Assembly: GCF_043678055.1 (NCBI RefSeq)
Contig: NZ_JBHEQA010000001.1
Coordinates: forward strand, 2,055,563 to 2,119,562
DNA: 64,000 bases
Direction: 5' to 3'
Source of the DNA: Spongiimicrobium salis
GTDB taxonomy: Bacteria > Bacteroidota > Bacteroidia > Flavobacteriales > Flavobacteriaceae
Shown: positions 51,926 through 60,276 of the stretch, one piece after another
Position numbering within the stretch: position 1 is the stretch's first letter
How the letters are laid out: every line of letters begins with the position of its first letter
Notes under the pieces: generated by a model
What the model was told of the DNA's origin: nothing
Databases searched by the model: none
The model's input: only the letters and a program-made list of their open reading frames with translations
Program-made: the position numbers and the translations under genes

Positions 51926-52684
51926 TTGATATTTAGACCTCTGAAATACGAAAAATATGCAGACAAAAACTGTCAAAAACTGACTGAATTTCAAAACAAA
52001 TTCAGAGCCGAATGTGACCTTGACAATTATGCAAATTGGTTCTATAATCAATCCAGCGAAACTTTGCGATTATATTCAGACGACAAAGAAATTTATTTCA
52101 AATACATACCTGTTGGAACTTTTTATCAAAAGACAAATACTTGGATGTGGGCTTGGGCAAATGAACATTCTGTTGAACCGAGAAAATTCCAGACTTTAAA
52201 AGTTAAGGAGTTCGGAGAAAAAAAGAAATATGAGAATCTGACAAATGCTCATTTTGACGGAGATAAATTCACAGGTTGGGAATTGACTTCCATTGCGTTC
52301 GACATACTTGGCGGAATTGGAACTTATCGAGTAATTTCTGACCATTTGGAAAAATACTTTTTACTCACAAACCAAATCTCAAAAGAAGAAGTTGAGAAAA
52401 TAGAAAACGAATTAATTGAATGCGGTATTCACGGAAAATTAAGAAAAGCATTTATATGTCAACATTTGAATAATCAAACCAAAACAGGATTTGAAGAAGC
52501 ATTTGAGACATATCGTGGAATGGAATTGGCCGAGGAAGATGATTTTCAAGCTTGGTGTTCTGAATGCGAAAAAGAACGAGTAAAAACAGACGGCTGGAAT
52601 GACGAATCAATGGAATTTGCCAAGATTAAATTGGTATGTGAAAACTGCTATTTTGAGATAAAGGAATTTAATTTAAACGAATAA
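51926..52684 (+). CDS. Cassette 2 protein: DUF6882-like protein with C-terminal zinc ribbon
   Basis: About 252 residues. The start is uncertain: the first possible codon is a TTG at 51926 and no in-frame ATG lies near the N-terminus. The core (YIPVGTFYQKTNTWMWAWANEHS, then FTGWELTSIAFDILGGIGTYRV) resembles DUF6882-type proteins. The C-terminus has CSEC and CENC, a probable zinc ribbon. No signal peptide. Single gene of cassette 2, 30 bases from the cassette start. Function unknown. Confidence 0.65.
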   Translation: MIFRPLKYEKYADKNCQKLTEFQNKFRAECDLDNYANWFYNQSSETLRLYSDDKEIYFKYIPVGTFYQKTNTWMWAWANEHSVEPRKFQTLKVKEFGEKKKYENLTNAHFDGDKFTGWELTSIAFDILGGIGTYRVISDHLEKYFLLTNQISKEEVEKIENELIECGIHGKLRKAFICQHLNNQTKTGFEEAFETYRGMELAEEDDFQAWCSECEKERVKTDGWNDESMEFAKIKLVCENCYFEIKEFNLNE

Positions 52685-52691
52685 AAAACAC

Positions 52692-52829
52692 TAACCACAA
52701 CAATGGCTATAAACAATTGCTATTTCGGGCTTATCCTGAAAATTCCGCAGAAATTTTCAGCTTATCGTGTACTTGCAAAAGTCCGTGCTAACACACGCAA
52801 CTGTTCATAGCCTAGACCGTTGTAGTGCA
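52692..52829 (+). repeat. Cassette-end palindrome 2 (attC-like)
   Basis: TAACCACAAC (52692-52701) is the reverse complement of the opening GTTGTGGTTA of cassette 2. Inner arms GGCTAT (52705-52710) and ATAGCC (52807-52812), central hairpin 52736-52760, TAGACC spacer, G|TT at 52819. Similar in length and sequence to palindrome 1. Confidence 0.8.
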
Positions 52830-52839
52830 TTTGAGAAAT

Positions 52840-53319
52840 ATGAGGTTTTGGAATAAGATTTTAGGAAAAAAGAAAGATAATCGAACAAAAAAACAATCCG
52901 ATTTCAACTCTGATGTTAAAAAGTCGATTGATATTATTGGAAGTACAAAATCTCTGGAGAATGATGAACTTCTGACTTTACTCACTCAGAATGGAATTGA
53001 AGAAAATAACGGTATTGAAATCATTACTTTTCTGCCAATAGCATTCGTCAGAAAATGGTTGACCGACGTAGATTGGCCAAAAACATATTTGGAACATTAT
53101 TCTGATTCAAAAAGAATATCAAAACGATTTTCAGATAACCATAAATATTTGACAATAGAAAAAATTGTTGACAATTATTGGAATGATAGACCGAATAATG
53201 ATATAATAGTAAATATTGCGGGAAGAAGTGCCGAATTTAATGCGATTAACAAACTTCTCAATGACGGAGGAAAAATGGTTGATATAAAAATGACAGAAAC
53301 GGTAATTATTATAGAATAA
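52840..53319 (+). CDS. Cassette 3 protein A: unknown
   Basis: 159 residues from the ATG at 52840. A basic N-terminus (MRFWNKILGKKKDNRTKKQ) leads into a helical, soluble protein with EEIVD-type charged helices; FLPIAFVRKWLTDVDWP and NIAGRSAEFNAINKLL stand out. I do not recognise a family. The stop is 4 bp before the ATG of the second gene of the same cassette, so the two are translated together. Confidence 0.6.
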   Translation: MRFWNKILGKKKDNRTKKQSDFNSDVKKSIDIIGSTKSLENDELLTLLTQNGIEENNGIEIITFLPIAFVRKWLTDVDWPKTYLEHYSDSKRISKRFSDNHKYLTIEKIVDNYWNDRPNNDIIVNIAGRSAEFNAINKLLNDGGKMVDIKMTETVIIIE

Positions 53320-53323
53320 TAGA

Positions 53324-53632
53324 ATGGAAATAAAGTATTGCTGGAGATGCAAAATGGATGTTCCTATGCTTGATAAAGAAGAACACTCAATTGCATCTAA
53401 ACTTTATGCAAAAGGATTTAAAGTTTTGAAAAAGAATAGACAAGAACGTTTTAAGGAGTTATTGGACTATTATAATGATTTGACTGGATTTGGAGAAACG
53501 GAACCAAATGCTATTATGCATCACTCACTTGGACAAATTGGACCAGATTGCGAAAAATGTGGAAAACCATACAGAACTCCTAAAGCGAAATTATGTGCGG
53601 CTTGTGGAAATAAAAGAATATTAACTGAATAA
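53324..53632 (+). CDS. Cassette 3 protein B: zinc-finger protein of unknown function
   Basis: A 102-residue protein with CWRC near the N-terminus (YCWRCKMDVPMLDKEE) and CEKC...CAAC near the C-terminus, six cysteines that can hold one or two zinc ions. The middle is helical (KNRQERFKELLDYYNDLTG). I have no named family for it. It forms a two-gene cassette with the preceding gene. Confidence 0.65.
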   Translation: MEIKYCWRCKMDVPMLDKEEHSIASKLYAKGFKVLKKNRQERFKELLDYYNDLTGFGETEPNAIMHHSLGQIGPDCEKCGKPYRTPKAKLCAACGNKRILTE

Positions 53633-53636
53633 AAAC

Positions 53637-53711
53637 GCACTACAACAATTTGTATATTGCATATGCTCCCTTCGGGAAGCAAACGCAACATACAAGAGAC
53701 GTTGTGCTTAA
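53637..53711 (+). repeat. Cassette-end palindrome 3 (attC-like, short form)
   Basis: GCACTACAAC (53637-53646) is the reverse complement of GTTGTAGTGC at the start of cassette 3. Inner arms TTGTAT (53650-53655) and ATACAA (53690-53695) pair with each other but differ from the GGCTAT pair of palindrome 1, a compensatory change. GAGAC spacer, G|TT at 53701. The total is about half the length of palindrome 1. Confidence 0.8.
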
Positions 53712-54438
53712 TTAGAAAATGAAATACGAATATCAAAAAGCTTGTAAATGTGGAAATGTCGATTCGATTGAAGTGACAAGAAAAGAAGCTGCTTTTGGTT
53801 TAAAAGAAAAAGAAATTTGGAATAAAGAATGTTCGAAATGCGGAAATAAAGACTTTGCCTCACTTTCACATCCTCAAACTGATTTTGAAATTGATTTATT
53901 ACTTGAATGGGGAAACAATCCTGATTATTTTTTTATGGAACAGGATGAAGACCTAATGTTAGCGGAAGAAAAAAATATTGATACGATTTTAGATGTTTTA
54001 GATAACCATCAAATTTTAAATCAAAAAAGAAACATTCTGATTGAAGCACTTTGTGTTATAATTTATGACAACAGCAATTCGGACGAGGACAATCAAAACT
54101 TAATTGACAGAGTGTCGAATGAACTTAAAAAACGGAAAACAGAAGTTTTAAACGCCCAAGATTGGATAATGGACTACATAAAAGAAGTATCATTTCCAAT
54201 AATTGGAATTCAATATGAAAGCAAACAAACGAATTTCTTTAATCAAAATAAGAAAAATGAAAATTAGAGCATTTGGAATAAGTTAAAACAAATGTGGAAT
54301 TAAAAATAACTAAGCACAACAATGGCTATAAGTAATTGCTTGTTCTCGCCTACTTCTGAAAATCCGTAAGGATTTTCAGTTTGGTGTGTACTTGCAAAGT
54401 TAAGTGCTAACCCACGCAACTACTCATAGCCGAGACCG
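53702..54438 (+). repeat. Cassette 4, 737-bp duplicate of cassette 1
   Basis: The sequence matches 51159-51895 throughout, including the gene and the terminal palindrome. Upstream flanks differ up to the G of GTT, and downstream flanks differ right after GTTG, so the copied segment begins and ends at the predicted recombination point. Confidence 0.9.
53719..54267 (+). CDS. Cassette 4 protein: identical copy of the cassette 1 zinc-ribbon protein
   Basis: All 182 residues match the product of 51176-51724, with the same four N-terminal cysteines (CKC and CSKC) and the same distance of 17 bases from cassette start to ATG. The perfect identity, at DNA level too, points to a recent duplication or to concerted evolution. 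Function unknown. Confidence 0.75.
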   Translation: MKYEYQKACKCGNVDSIEVTRKEAAFGLKEKEIWNKECSKCGNKDFASLSHPQTDFEIDLLLEWGNNPDYFFMEQDEDLMLAEEKNIDTILDVLDNHQILNQKRNILIEALCVIIYDNSNSDEDNQNLIDRVSNELKKRKTEVLNAQDWIMDYIKEVSFPIIGIQYESKQTNFFNQNKKNEN

Positions 54439-54447
54439 TTGGCATTC
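54311..54447 (+). repeat. Cassette-end palindrome 4 (attC-like)
   Basis: Same sequence as palindrome 1 up to G|TT at 54438. The outer arm TAAGCACAAC matches the start of its own cassette (GTTGTGCTTA), whereas the following cassette opens GTTGGCATT. Confidence 0.85.
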
Positions 54448-54512
54448 ATTAGGAAAACACCAAGGAAGTGTAACAAATTCATACAAGATGTCGTCATATT
54501 TAAAAAATAAAA

Positions 54513-55514
54513 ATGAAACACTTCTATCTAATTTTATTATTACTTATTACTGCAACAGGAATATCCCAATCTGTTCAGAACCCAACAATTGATGATGCCT
54601 TAAATAAATATGGATTCATTGAAGGAAAAATAATCGAAGATTCTGACACAATAACTTACTACATAAGAAATTACAAAATCAAACCAACCAAATTGGTTGT
54701 TTTTATTCAGGGGACTGATGCTAACCCCATTTTTTCTTACAAAATAAAGAATGAGAAACCATCCATTTATAGATGGTTTGGAGATGATTACAAGCTATTG
54801 GATTCAACCTATACCTATGCAATCATTCCAAAACCAGGAATTGATGGGATATTTAATGACGAAAACCTTTCTGTTCCGAAAGAATACTACAAAAATAATT
54901 TCCAAGAATATCGTGTAAATCAGATTAATCTATCAATTGAAGATATAATCAAGAATCATCTGAAAAAGCCTGAAAAAATAATAGTTTATGGTCATTCTGA
55001 AGGAGCGGTAATAGGAGCATCACTTGCTAATAAAAATAAGAATATTACCCATTTGGGTTTTTGGTCTGGAAATGTTCTGAATAACTTCTATGAATTTTCA
55101 CTTTTTAATCGAATTGAAACGCTTCAAGGGAAGCAATCAGATTCGTTAGCACACAATAACATTATGGGAATAATAGATTGGTATGACTCCGTAATTAAAA
55201 ACCCTAATTCTACTGAAATTGACCATTTTGGATTTACGAATAAAAGATGGTCTTCATATGAAAAGCCGCCTATTGATGATTTGCTAGCTATTGATATTCC
55301 TATTTATGCGGTTTTTGGAACAAAAGACGAAAGTACGCCTATTGAAACAGCTTATTTACTTCCGATTCAGTTTATGCAAAAAAGAAAAGTGAATTTAACT
55401 TTTGATGTTTGTATTGATTGTAATCACGGATATGTAGAAAAGGATAATGAAAAGGAAATAAAACATTGGGATAGAATTTTTAGAGAGTTCATTATTTGGA
55501 CAAACGAAAAATAA
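54513..55514 (+). CDS. Cassette 5 protein: secreted alpha/beta hydrolase
   Basis: A 333-residue protein with a signal peptide (about 1-18, ending ATGISQ). The hydrolase triad is visible: nucleophile Ser in VYGHSEGAVIG, Asp in VFGTKDESTP, His in DCNHGYVEKD. The oxyanion region FIQGTDANP follows a beta-strand. Serine esterase or peptidase; substrate unknown. It is the only gene of cassette 5, 74 bases from the cassette start. Confidence 0.8.
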   Translation: MKHFYLILLLLITATGISQSVQNPTIDDALNKYGFIEGKIIEDSDTITYYIRNYKIKPTKLVVFIQGTDANPIFSYKIKNEKPSIYRWFGDDYKLLDSTYTYAIIPKPGIDGIFNDENLSVPKEYYKNNFQEYRVNQINLSIEDIIKNHLKKPEKIIVYGHSEGAVIGASLANKNKNITHLGFWSGNVLNNFYEFSLFNRIETLQGKQSDSLAHNNIMGIIDWYDSVIKNPNSTEIDHFGFTNKRWSSYEKPPIDDLLAIDIPIYAVFGTKDESTPIETAYLLPIQFMQKRKVNLTFDVCIDCNHGYVEKDNEKEIKHWDRIFREFIIWTNEK

Positions 55515-55517
55515 CGA

Positions 55518-55720
55518 AATGCCAACAATGTATATAAAAAATAGCGCAAGTCGCTGCTAACACTAAGGTTTGTGCATTTTTTGAAAGTCGCCAAAATTTT
55601 AAATTTGACGATTTTAAAGTAAATATATATAGTAAAATTTAAAAATTCGGCTTGTGTTTAATCCGAAAAGTAATAGCTTATTTTCAGCGCTACTTTTCAT
55701 ATACTGAGCCGTTGGCATTA
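55518..55720 (+). repeat. Cassette-end palindrome 5 (attC-like, long form)
   Basis: AATGCCAAC (55518-55526) is the reverse complement of GTTGGCATT at the start of cassette 5. Inner arms GTATAT (55530-55535) and ATATAC (55699-55704). TGAGCC spacer, G|TT at 55711. The middle is about 160 bases long. Confidence 0.75.
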
Positions 55721-55728
55721 ATATAAAA

Positions 55729-56376
55729 ATGATTTTCATAATAATTATATTTTTAATTTCAGCCTTAATTTTTTTAGTCCTTTTACAGAAAAGACTAAAA
55801 AATAAGGCGATTATTGAAATCTGTCATTTATTTATGGAAAGTGATTTTGAAACCTGTCTTTCAAAAATCAATAAGTTCTTAAAACGTTATCCAAAATCGG
55901 AAGAAGTTTGGCTAATAAAAGGTAATCTTGGAAATGAAATATTTAATACTCAAATGGCTAAACAAAGCTTTATGGAGGCGTTAAAAATAAATCCTGATTA
56001 TCCAAAAGCATTGGCAGGAATGGGAGTAGTAATGAGACGTGAAAAAAAATATGGGGAAGCTGAAGATTACTATTACAAGGCTTTAAAGCTAGATTCCGAA
56101 TTATACCTAGCGAAATCAAGTTTAATGCTACTAGAGTTGCGCAAGGAGAATTATGATGTAGCAATAGCCTTAGGAGAAGATTCTATTAAAAAAGGAATAA
56201 AAAATGTTCAACCTCGAATAATTGAAAATTTAATGATTGCTTATCATTATTCTGAAGAGTTTGAAAAAAGGAACTATCTATTTAGTTACTTGAAAGAAAT
56301 TGAATATTCAAGATTATTTGCCTTGGACTTAGTTATGGGCAATTATGTTTCAATCGAAGAATTATTGGATGCATAA
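55729..56376 (+). CDS. Cassette 6 protein: membrane-anchored TPR protein
   Basis: A 215-residue protein with an N-terminal helix (MIFIIIIFLISALIFLVLL) followed by at least three tetratricopeptide repeats (NTQMAKQSFMEALKINPDYPKALAGMGVVM, KYGEAEDYYYKALKLDSELYLAKSSLMLL). TPR domains bind partner proteins. The ATG is 17 bases inside the cassette, as in cassettes 1 and 4. Partner unknown. Confidence 0.8.
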   Translation: MIFIIIIFLISALIFLVLLQKRLKNKAIIEICHLFMESDFETCLSKINKFLKRYPKSEEVWLIKGNLGNEIFNTQMAKQSFMEALKINPDYPKALAGMGVVMRREKKYGEAEDYYYKALKLDSELYLAKSSLMLLELRKENYDVAIALGEDSIKKGIKNVQPRIIENLMIAYHYSEEFEKRNYLFSYLKEIEYSRLFALDLVMGNYVSIEELLDA

Positions 56377-56380
56377 ATAC

Positions 56381-56515
56381 TAATGCCCACAAAACCTATA
56401 ATCCAATGCTATGCTATAAGTTAATTGGATATTTTAACTAGCTTTAGGCATAGAGATTAAAGAAAAATTAAAAAGAACCAAACCGCAACGGATCATAGCC
56501 GGACCGTTAGAGACA
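56381..56515 (+). repeat. Cassette-end palindrome 6 (attC-like, degenerate)
   Basis: TAATGCCCAC (56381-56390) differs by one base from the reverse complement of GTTGGCATTA at the start of cassette 6. The left inner arm (ACCTATAATCC) pairs imperfectly with GGATCATAGCC (56490-56500). GGACC spacer, G|TT at 56506. Possibly decaying. Confidence 0.65.
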
Positions 56516-56528
56516 ATTAGAGGACCAA

Positions 56529-57368
56529 ATGAAAACAATTACATTACCTGACGAATTAAGTTTAAGTTCTTCTAAGTCTATTGTAATTTATGATTATCAG
56601 AGTACTACTGAAATATCAAAACAACAAATTTTATTAAATAAAAATACCTTTAGCTTTTTACAAGAAGGGACCAAAGAAGTGTTTTTCGATAATTCGGCAT
56701 ATGCAATAGATAATTCTCAATTTCTATTGATGAAATCTGGAAATTGTTTAATGACTGAAAAGCTTTCTAGTGACTCAAAATATTATCGTAGCATTCTATT
56801 TTTCTTTACCAACGAAGATGTATTACAGTTTTTAAGCAAGTTCAGATTCGAAACATTTAAATCCAAAATATTATACTCAACATATTCATTTAAGTATGAC
56901 TCATTTATAAAAAGATTCGTTGATAGCCTCTTAGATATATCAAAGCTTTCAAAATCAATTCAGGAAAACATGCTAAACGCAAAGTTTGAGGAAATAATGC
57001 TATATCTAACTGACCTCAAAGGTTTAGATTTTCTTTATTCCTTAATTGATAATAATGGCAATCACAATCGAAAATTTGTACAGACCATTGAAAGCAACAG
57101 GTTAAATAAACTAACCATAAAAGAACTGTCATTTTTATCTAATATGAGTGTCTCGACTTTCAAAAGAGAATTTGAGAAAAACTTTCATAGTTCTCCAAGC
57201 AAGTGGTTTCAGGATAAAAGGCTTGAACATTCAGCTTATCTGCTAAAAAACAAGTCAAAAAGACCTTCAGATATTTTTGAAGAAATTGGATATGAAAACT
57301 TATCTAATTTTATTCAAGCTTTTAAATCAAAATTCGGAGTTACCCCAAAACAATACCAATCGAGTTGA
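56529..57368 (+). CDS. Cassette 7 AraC-family transcriptional regulator
   Basis: A 279-residue protein. The N-terminal about 170 residues look like a cupin-like sensor without clear motif. The C-terminal AraC domain is complete (KLTIKELSFLSNMSVSTFKREFEKNFHSSPSKWFQDKRL, then KRPSDIFEEIGYENLSNFIQAFKSKFGVTPKQYQ). It begins 22 bases inside cassette 7. Two identical-looking operators lie before the two PEBP genes in the same cassette, so it probably regulates them. Confidence 0.9.
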   Translation: MKTITLPDELSLSSSKSIVIYDYQSTTEISKQQILLNKNTFSFLQEGTKEVFFDNSAYAIDNSQFLLMKSGNCLMTEKLSSDSKYYRSILFFFTNEDVLQFLSKFRFETFKSKILYSTYSFKYDSFIKRFVDSLLDISKLSKSIQENMLNAKFEEIMLYLTDLKGLDFLYSLIDNNGNHNRKFVQTIESNRLNKLTIKELSFLSNMSVSTFKREFEKNFHSSPSKWFQDKRLEHSAYLLKNKSKRPSDIFEEIGYENLSNFIQAFKSKFGVTPKQYQSS

Positions 57369-57432
57369 ACTTTTATCAATACTTTTTGAACTTTTCTGAT
57401 TGCTGAACACCCTTAACCTGTCTGTAAATTTG
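57366..57432 (+). promoter_or_regulatory. Probable AraC operator and promoter of PEBP gene 1
   Basis: TGAACTTTT begins at 57366 and again at 57387, a 21-bp period that puts both half-sites on one face of the helix. TAAATTTG at 57425-57432 matches TAnnTTTG. The same arrangement, with equal spacing, precedes PEBP gene 2. Confidence 0.65.
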
Positions 57433-57463
57433 TCTTATAAATTGATACTTAAATTTTACAGAC

Positions 57464-57964
57464 ATGAAAAGTACAGAAACATTTACATTAACAAGCAGTA
57501 CAGTTGGAGGACAAGCAACAACAACTCAAGCATTCGATGATTGGGGTAGTATTGGAGAAAATATATCTCCTCAATTATCTTGGAAAAACGCACCAGAAGG
57601 AACAAAAAGTTTCGCAATTACAATGTATGATCCAGATGCGCCTACAGGAAGTGGGTGGTGGCATTGGGTAATGTTTGACATTCCTAACGACATCAATGAA
57701 ATTCTTGAAAACGCCGGAAATGTTGTATCTAGCTTAGCTCCAAAGAAGTCAATACAAAGTATTAATAATTATGGATCCAAGGGATATGGAGGACCTTGTC
57801 CACCTGAAGGACACGGACCCCATCAATACATTATTACCGTTCATGCTTTAAAAACGGAATCATTGGGGCTAGATGAGAATACAAACCCTGCAATCGTAGG
57901 TTATAATCTCTGGGCAAATACCATTGCCAAGGCCAGCATAGTAATGTACTACGAAAGAGCATAA
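57464..57964 (+). CDS. PEBP-family (YbhB/YbcL-like) protein 1
   Basis: A 166-residue cytosolic phosphatidylethanolamine-binding-protein family member. Motifs: NISPQLSWKNAPEGTKSFAITMYDPDAPTGSGWWHWVMFDIP and YGGPCPPEGHGPHQYIITVHAL, which line the ligand pocket. No signal peptide, unlike the second PEBP gene at 58890. The bacterial role is not well defined. Second gene of cassette 7. Confidence 0.9.
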   Translation: MKSTETFTLTSSTVGGQATTTQAFDDWGSIGENISPQLSWKNAPEGTKSFAITMYDPDAPTGSGWWHWVMFDIPNDINEILENAGNVVSSLAPKKSIQSINNYGSKGYGGPCPPEGHGPHQYIITVHALKTESLGLDENTNPAIVGYNLWANTIAKASIVMYYERA

Positions 57965-58030
57965 AAAAGATTCACATACTCAATTTGTAATTCTTATTGA
58001 GTATGTCAATCCAATTTAAAAAGAAAACAA

Positions 58031-58786
58031 ATGGTAAATAATAAATTTAAAATCGGTCAAATAGTTCCAAGCTCTAATACAACTATGGAAACAGAAATAC
58101 CTGCTATCCTTAGAGCAAGAGAAGATATATTACCTGAAAGATTTACTTTTCATTCCAGCAGAATGCGTATGAAAAAAGTAACTAAATCTGAACTAGAATT
58201 AATGGATGCAGATTCTCTTAGATGTGCTTTAGAATTATCAGATGCTTATGTAGATGTTATCGGATATGCATGTTTGGTTGCCATAATGTCTATGGGAAAT
58301 GGATATCATGTCACATCTCAAAACAACTTGTACGAACAAACGGTAAAGAATAATCACCCAACTTCGGTGATAACAAGTGCGGGGGCTTTAGTAGAAGGAT
58401 TACATACACTAAAAGCAAAAAATATTGCTATCATCACACCTTACATGAAACCATTAACTAAGTTGGTTGTGGATTATTTAACGGATCAAGGTTTTAATGT
58501 CGTAGATTCTATTTCACTAGAAATACCTGACAATTTGGAAGTTGCAGCGCAGGATCCTGAAAATTTGAAAGAGATATATAAAAAATTAGATACGGATAAG
58601 GCGGATGTTGTAGTATTATCTGCATGTGTCCAAATGCCTTCATTACCTTCAGTAGATTTTGTTGAAAAAGAGCTGGGAAAGCCAGTAACAACCGCCTCAA
58701 TTTGTACAACATATAAAATGCTAAAAGAATTAGGCTTAGAGGCTAAATCTAAGATTGGAGGAGAACTTTTATCAGGAAAATACTAA
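58031..58786 (+). CDS. Maleate isomerase-like protein (Asp/Glu racemase superfamily)
   Basis: A 251-residue enzyme. GQIVPSSNTTMETEIP opens the fold; the two catalytic cysteines are in VIGYACLVAIMSMG and VLSACVQMPSLP, as in maleate cis-trans isomerases. That enzyme converts maleate to fumarate at the end of nicotinate degradation, but no other pathway gene is in the cassette. It lies between the two PEBP genes, 66 bp after the first. Another superfamily substrate is possible. Confidence 0.8.
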   Translation: MVNNKFKIGQIVPSSNTTMETEIPAILRAREDILPERFTFHSSRMRMKKVTKSELELMDADSLRCALELSDAYVDVIGYACLVAIMSMGNGYHVTSQNNLYEQTVKNNHPTSVITSAGALVEGLHTLKAKNIAIITPYMKPLTKLVVDYLTDQGFNVVDSISLEIPDNLEVAAQDPENLKEIYKKLDTDKADVVVLSACVQMPSLPSVDFVEKELGKPVTTASICTTYKMLKELGLEAKSKIGGELLSGKY

Positions 58787-58799
58787 ATCATCAATAAAC

Positions 58800-58866
58800 T
58801 GAACTTTCATCAATACTTTTTGAGCTTTTTCGATTAACACAAAGCCTGTGGTAGTCTATAAATTTG
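58800..58866 (+). promoter_or_regulatory. Probable AraC operator and promoter of PEBP gene 2
   Basis: TGAACTTTC at 58800 and TGAGCTTTT at 58821 again show a 21-bp period, with TAAATTTG at 58859-58866. The first about 35 bases are nearly identical to those at 57366, so the regulatory region was duplicated with the gene. Confidence 0.65.
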
Positions 58867-58889
58867 TATTATAAATTAAAAGAAATATT

Positions 58890-59447
58890 ATGAAAAGAAC
58901 ATTTCAAATCATAACAGCATTAATTGTTTTATCAACTTCTGCTTTCGGACAAAGCACATTTACTCTATCAAGTAATGACTTAGGAGGGCAAGCTACAATT
59001 AATGAGGAGTTCAACGGCTTTGGTTGTACTGGTGAAAATCAGTCCCCTCAGTTATCTTGGAAAAATGCACCTGCAGGAACTAAAAGTTTTGCAGTAACTA
59101 TGTACGACCCAGACGCACCAACTGGCAGTGGATGGTGGCATTGGGTAGTATTTGATATTCCGGTAAGCACTAATGAATTAGTGTCTGGAGCTGGAAATAC
59201 TAAACTAAACTTAACACCTGAAGGCGTTATTCAGAGTATTACAGATTATGGAGCGAATGGTTATGGTGGACCTTGCCCTCCTGAAGGACACGGTTTGCAC
59301 CAATATATAATTACAGTTTACGCACTTAAAACAGATAAACTTGGTCTAAATGAAAGTACAAATCCTGCCGTAGTTGGATATTACTTATGGAATAATACGT
59401 TGGCTAAGGCGAGTATTGTCACTTATTATCAAAGAAGTACGAAATAG
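58890..59447 (+). CDS. PEBP-family (YbhB/YbcL-like) protein 2, secreted
   Basis: A 185-residue paralog of the protein at 57464-57964 with an added signal peptide (1-20, ending SAFGQ). Shared core: PQLSWKNAPAGTKSFAVTMYDPDAPTGSGWWHW and GGPCPPEGHGLHQYIITVYALK. One copy is thus cytosolic and one exported. Its last 37 coding bases are duplicated at the end of cassette 8. Last gene of cassette 7. Confidence 0.9.
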   Translation: MKRTFQIITALIVLSTSAFGQSTFTLSSNDLGGQATINEEFNGFGCTGENQSPQLSWKNAPAGTKSFAVTMYDPDAPTGSGWWHWVVFDIPVSTNELVSGAGNTKLNLTPEGVIQSITDYGANGYGGPCPPEGHGLHQYIITVYALKTDKLGLNESTNPAVVGYYLWNNTLAKASIVTYYQRSTK

Positions 59448-59451
59448 AAAC

Positions 59452-59587
59452 TGTCTCTAACAAGGTATAAAAGCAATAACGGTTCGAGTTTGCACTCGAA
59501 CCGTTTTTACATTTAAATAAGTATATTGTAATATGAAAGACTAGTGCAATGAATCCACTACTGCTCTTACACTAACCGTTACTACTA
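59452..59587 (+). repeat. Cassette-end palindrome 7 (attC-like)
   Basis: TGTCTCTAAC (59452-59461) is the reverse complement of GTTAGAGACA that opens cassette 7, three kilobases upstream. Inner arms GTATAAAAGC (59465-59474) and GCTCTTACAC (59563-59572) pair with two mismatches. A perfect 11-bp hairpin (59479-59504) sits in the middle and probably ends transcription. G|TT at 59578. Confidence 0.8.
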
Positions 59588-59597
59588 ATTGCATAAA

Positions 59598-60182
59598 ATG
59601 GAAAAATCATTTATCCTTAATATTTTTAAAGAAGTAGATTTATCTGAGGAAAAGATAGTATTGTTGGCAAACCATTTAACCAAAGTGAATTGTAAAAAAG
59701 GAGAGCTTCTTATTAAACAAGGAAAATCTGTTTCAAATAAATATTTCATTTATTCTGGGTGTTTAAGGTCTTTCTTCATCGATGAGCAAGGAAAAGAACA
59801 CACATTGCAGTTTGCTATAAAAGAATGGTGGATTAGTGATTACCCTGGTTATTTCCAAGGAAGAAAAGCTATCATGAATATAGAGTGTATTCAGGATTCA
59901 GTACTCATAAAAATGACTAAAAATAATAGAGACATTTTATTTCATCATATTCCTAAGTTAGAAACCTTCTTTCGCCTAAAATTTGAAAATACTATTGTCA
60001 GTTTTCAAAAAAGAACCATCGCTTCACTCAGTTACACTGCCAAAGAAAAGTATATCCAATTTGTTAACACTTATGCCGAAATTGAACAGAATGTCAAAAA
60101 CTACCATATTGCTTCATACCTAGGAATTACTAAAGAAAGCTTAAGTAGAATTAGAAGAGAGATAGCACAAGGTGAATCTTAG
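59598..60182 (+). CDS. Cassette 8 Crp/Fnr-family transcriptional regulator
   Basis: A 194-residue regulator from the ATG at 59598. Residues about 25-115 form a cyclic-nucleotide-binding-like beta-roll (GELLIKQGKSVSNKYFIYSGCLRSFF), with no Cys set for an iron-sulphur cluster, and the C-terminal winged helix is KNYHIASYLGITKESLSRIRREI. It heads cassette 8 and may control the genes that follow, the first of which has its own TAnnTTTG promoter. Confidence 0.88.
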   Translation: MEKSFILNIFKEVDLSEEKIVLLANHLTKVNCKKGELLIKQGKSVSNKYFIYSGCLRSFFIDEQGKEHTLQFAIKEWWISDYPGYFQGRKAIMNIECIQDSVLIKMTKNNRDILFHHIPKLETFFRLKFENTIVSFQKRTIASLSYTAKEKYIQFVNTYAEIEQNVKNYHIASYLGITKESLSRIRREIAQGES

Positions 60183-60250
60183 ATACATTATTAGGTATCT
60201 ATTCAATTTGTTTATTATCACAGATCAATTTTTCTGACATAGACTCCTCA

Positions 60251-60258
60251 TACATTTG
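60251..60258 (+). promoter_or_regulatory. -7 element of the cassette 8 oxidoreductase operon
   Basis: TACATTTG matches TAnnTTTG and lies 19 bases before the ATG at 60277, in the gap after the Crp/Fnr gene. A cassette-internal promoter is unusual for classical integron cassettes. Confidence 0.55.
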
Positions 60259-60276
60259 TATTTATAATCTAAACAA

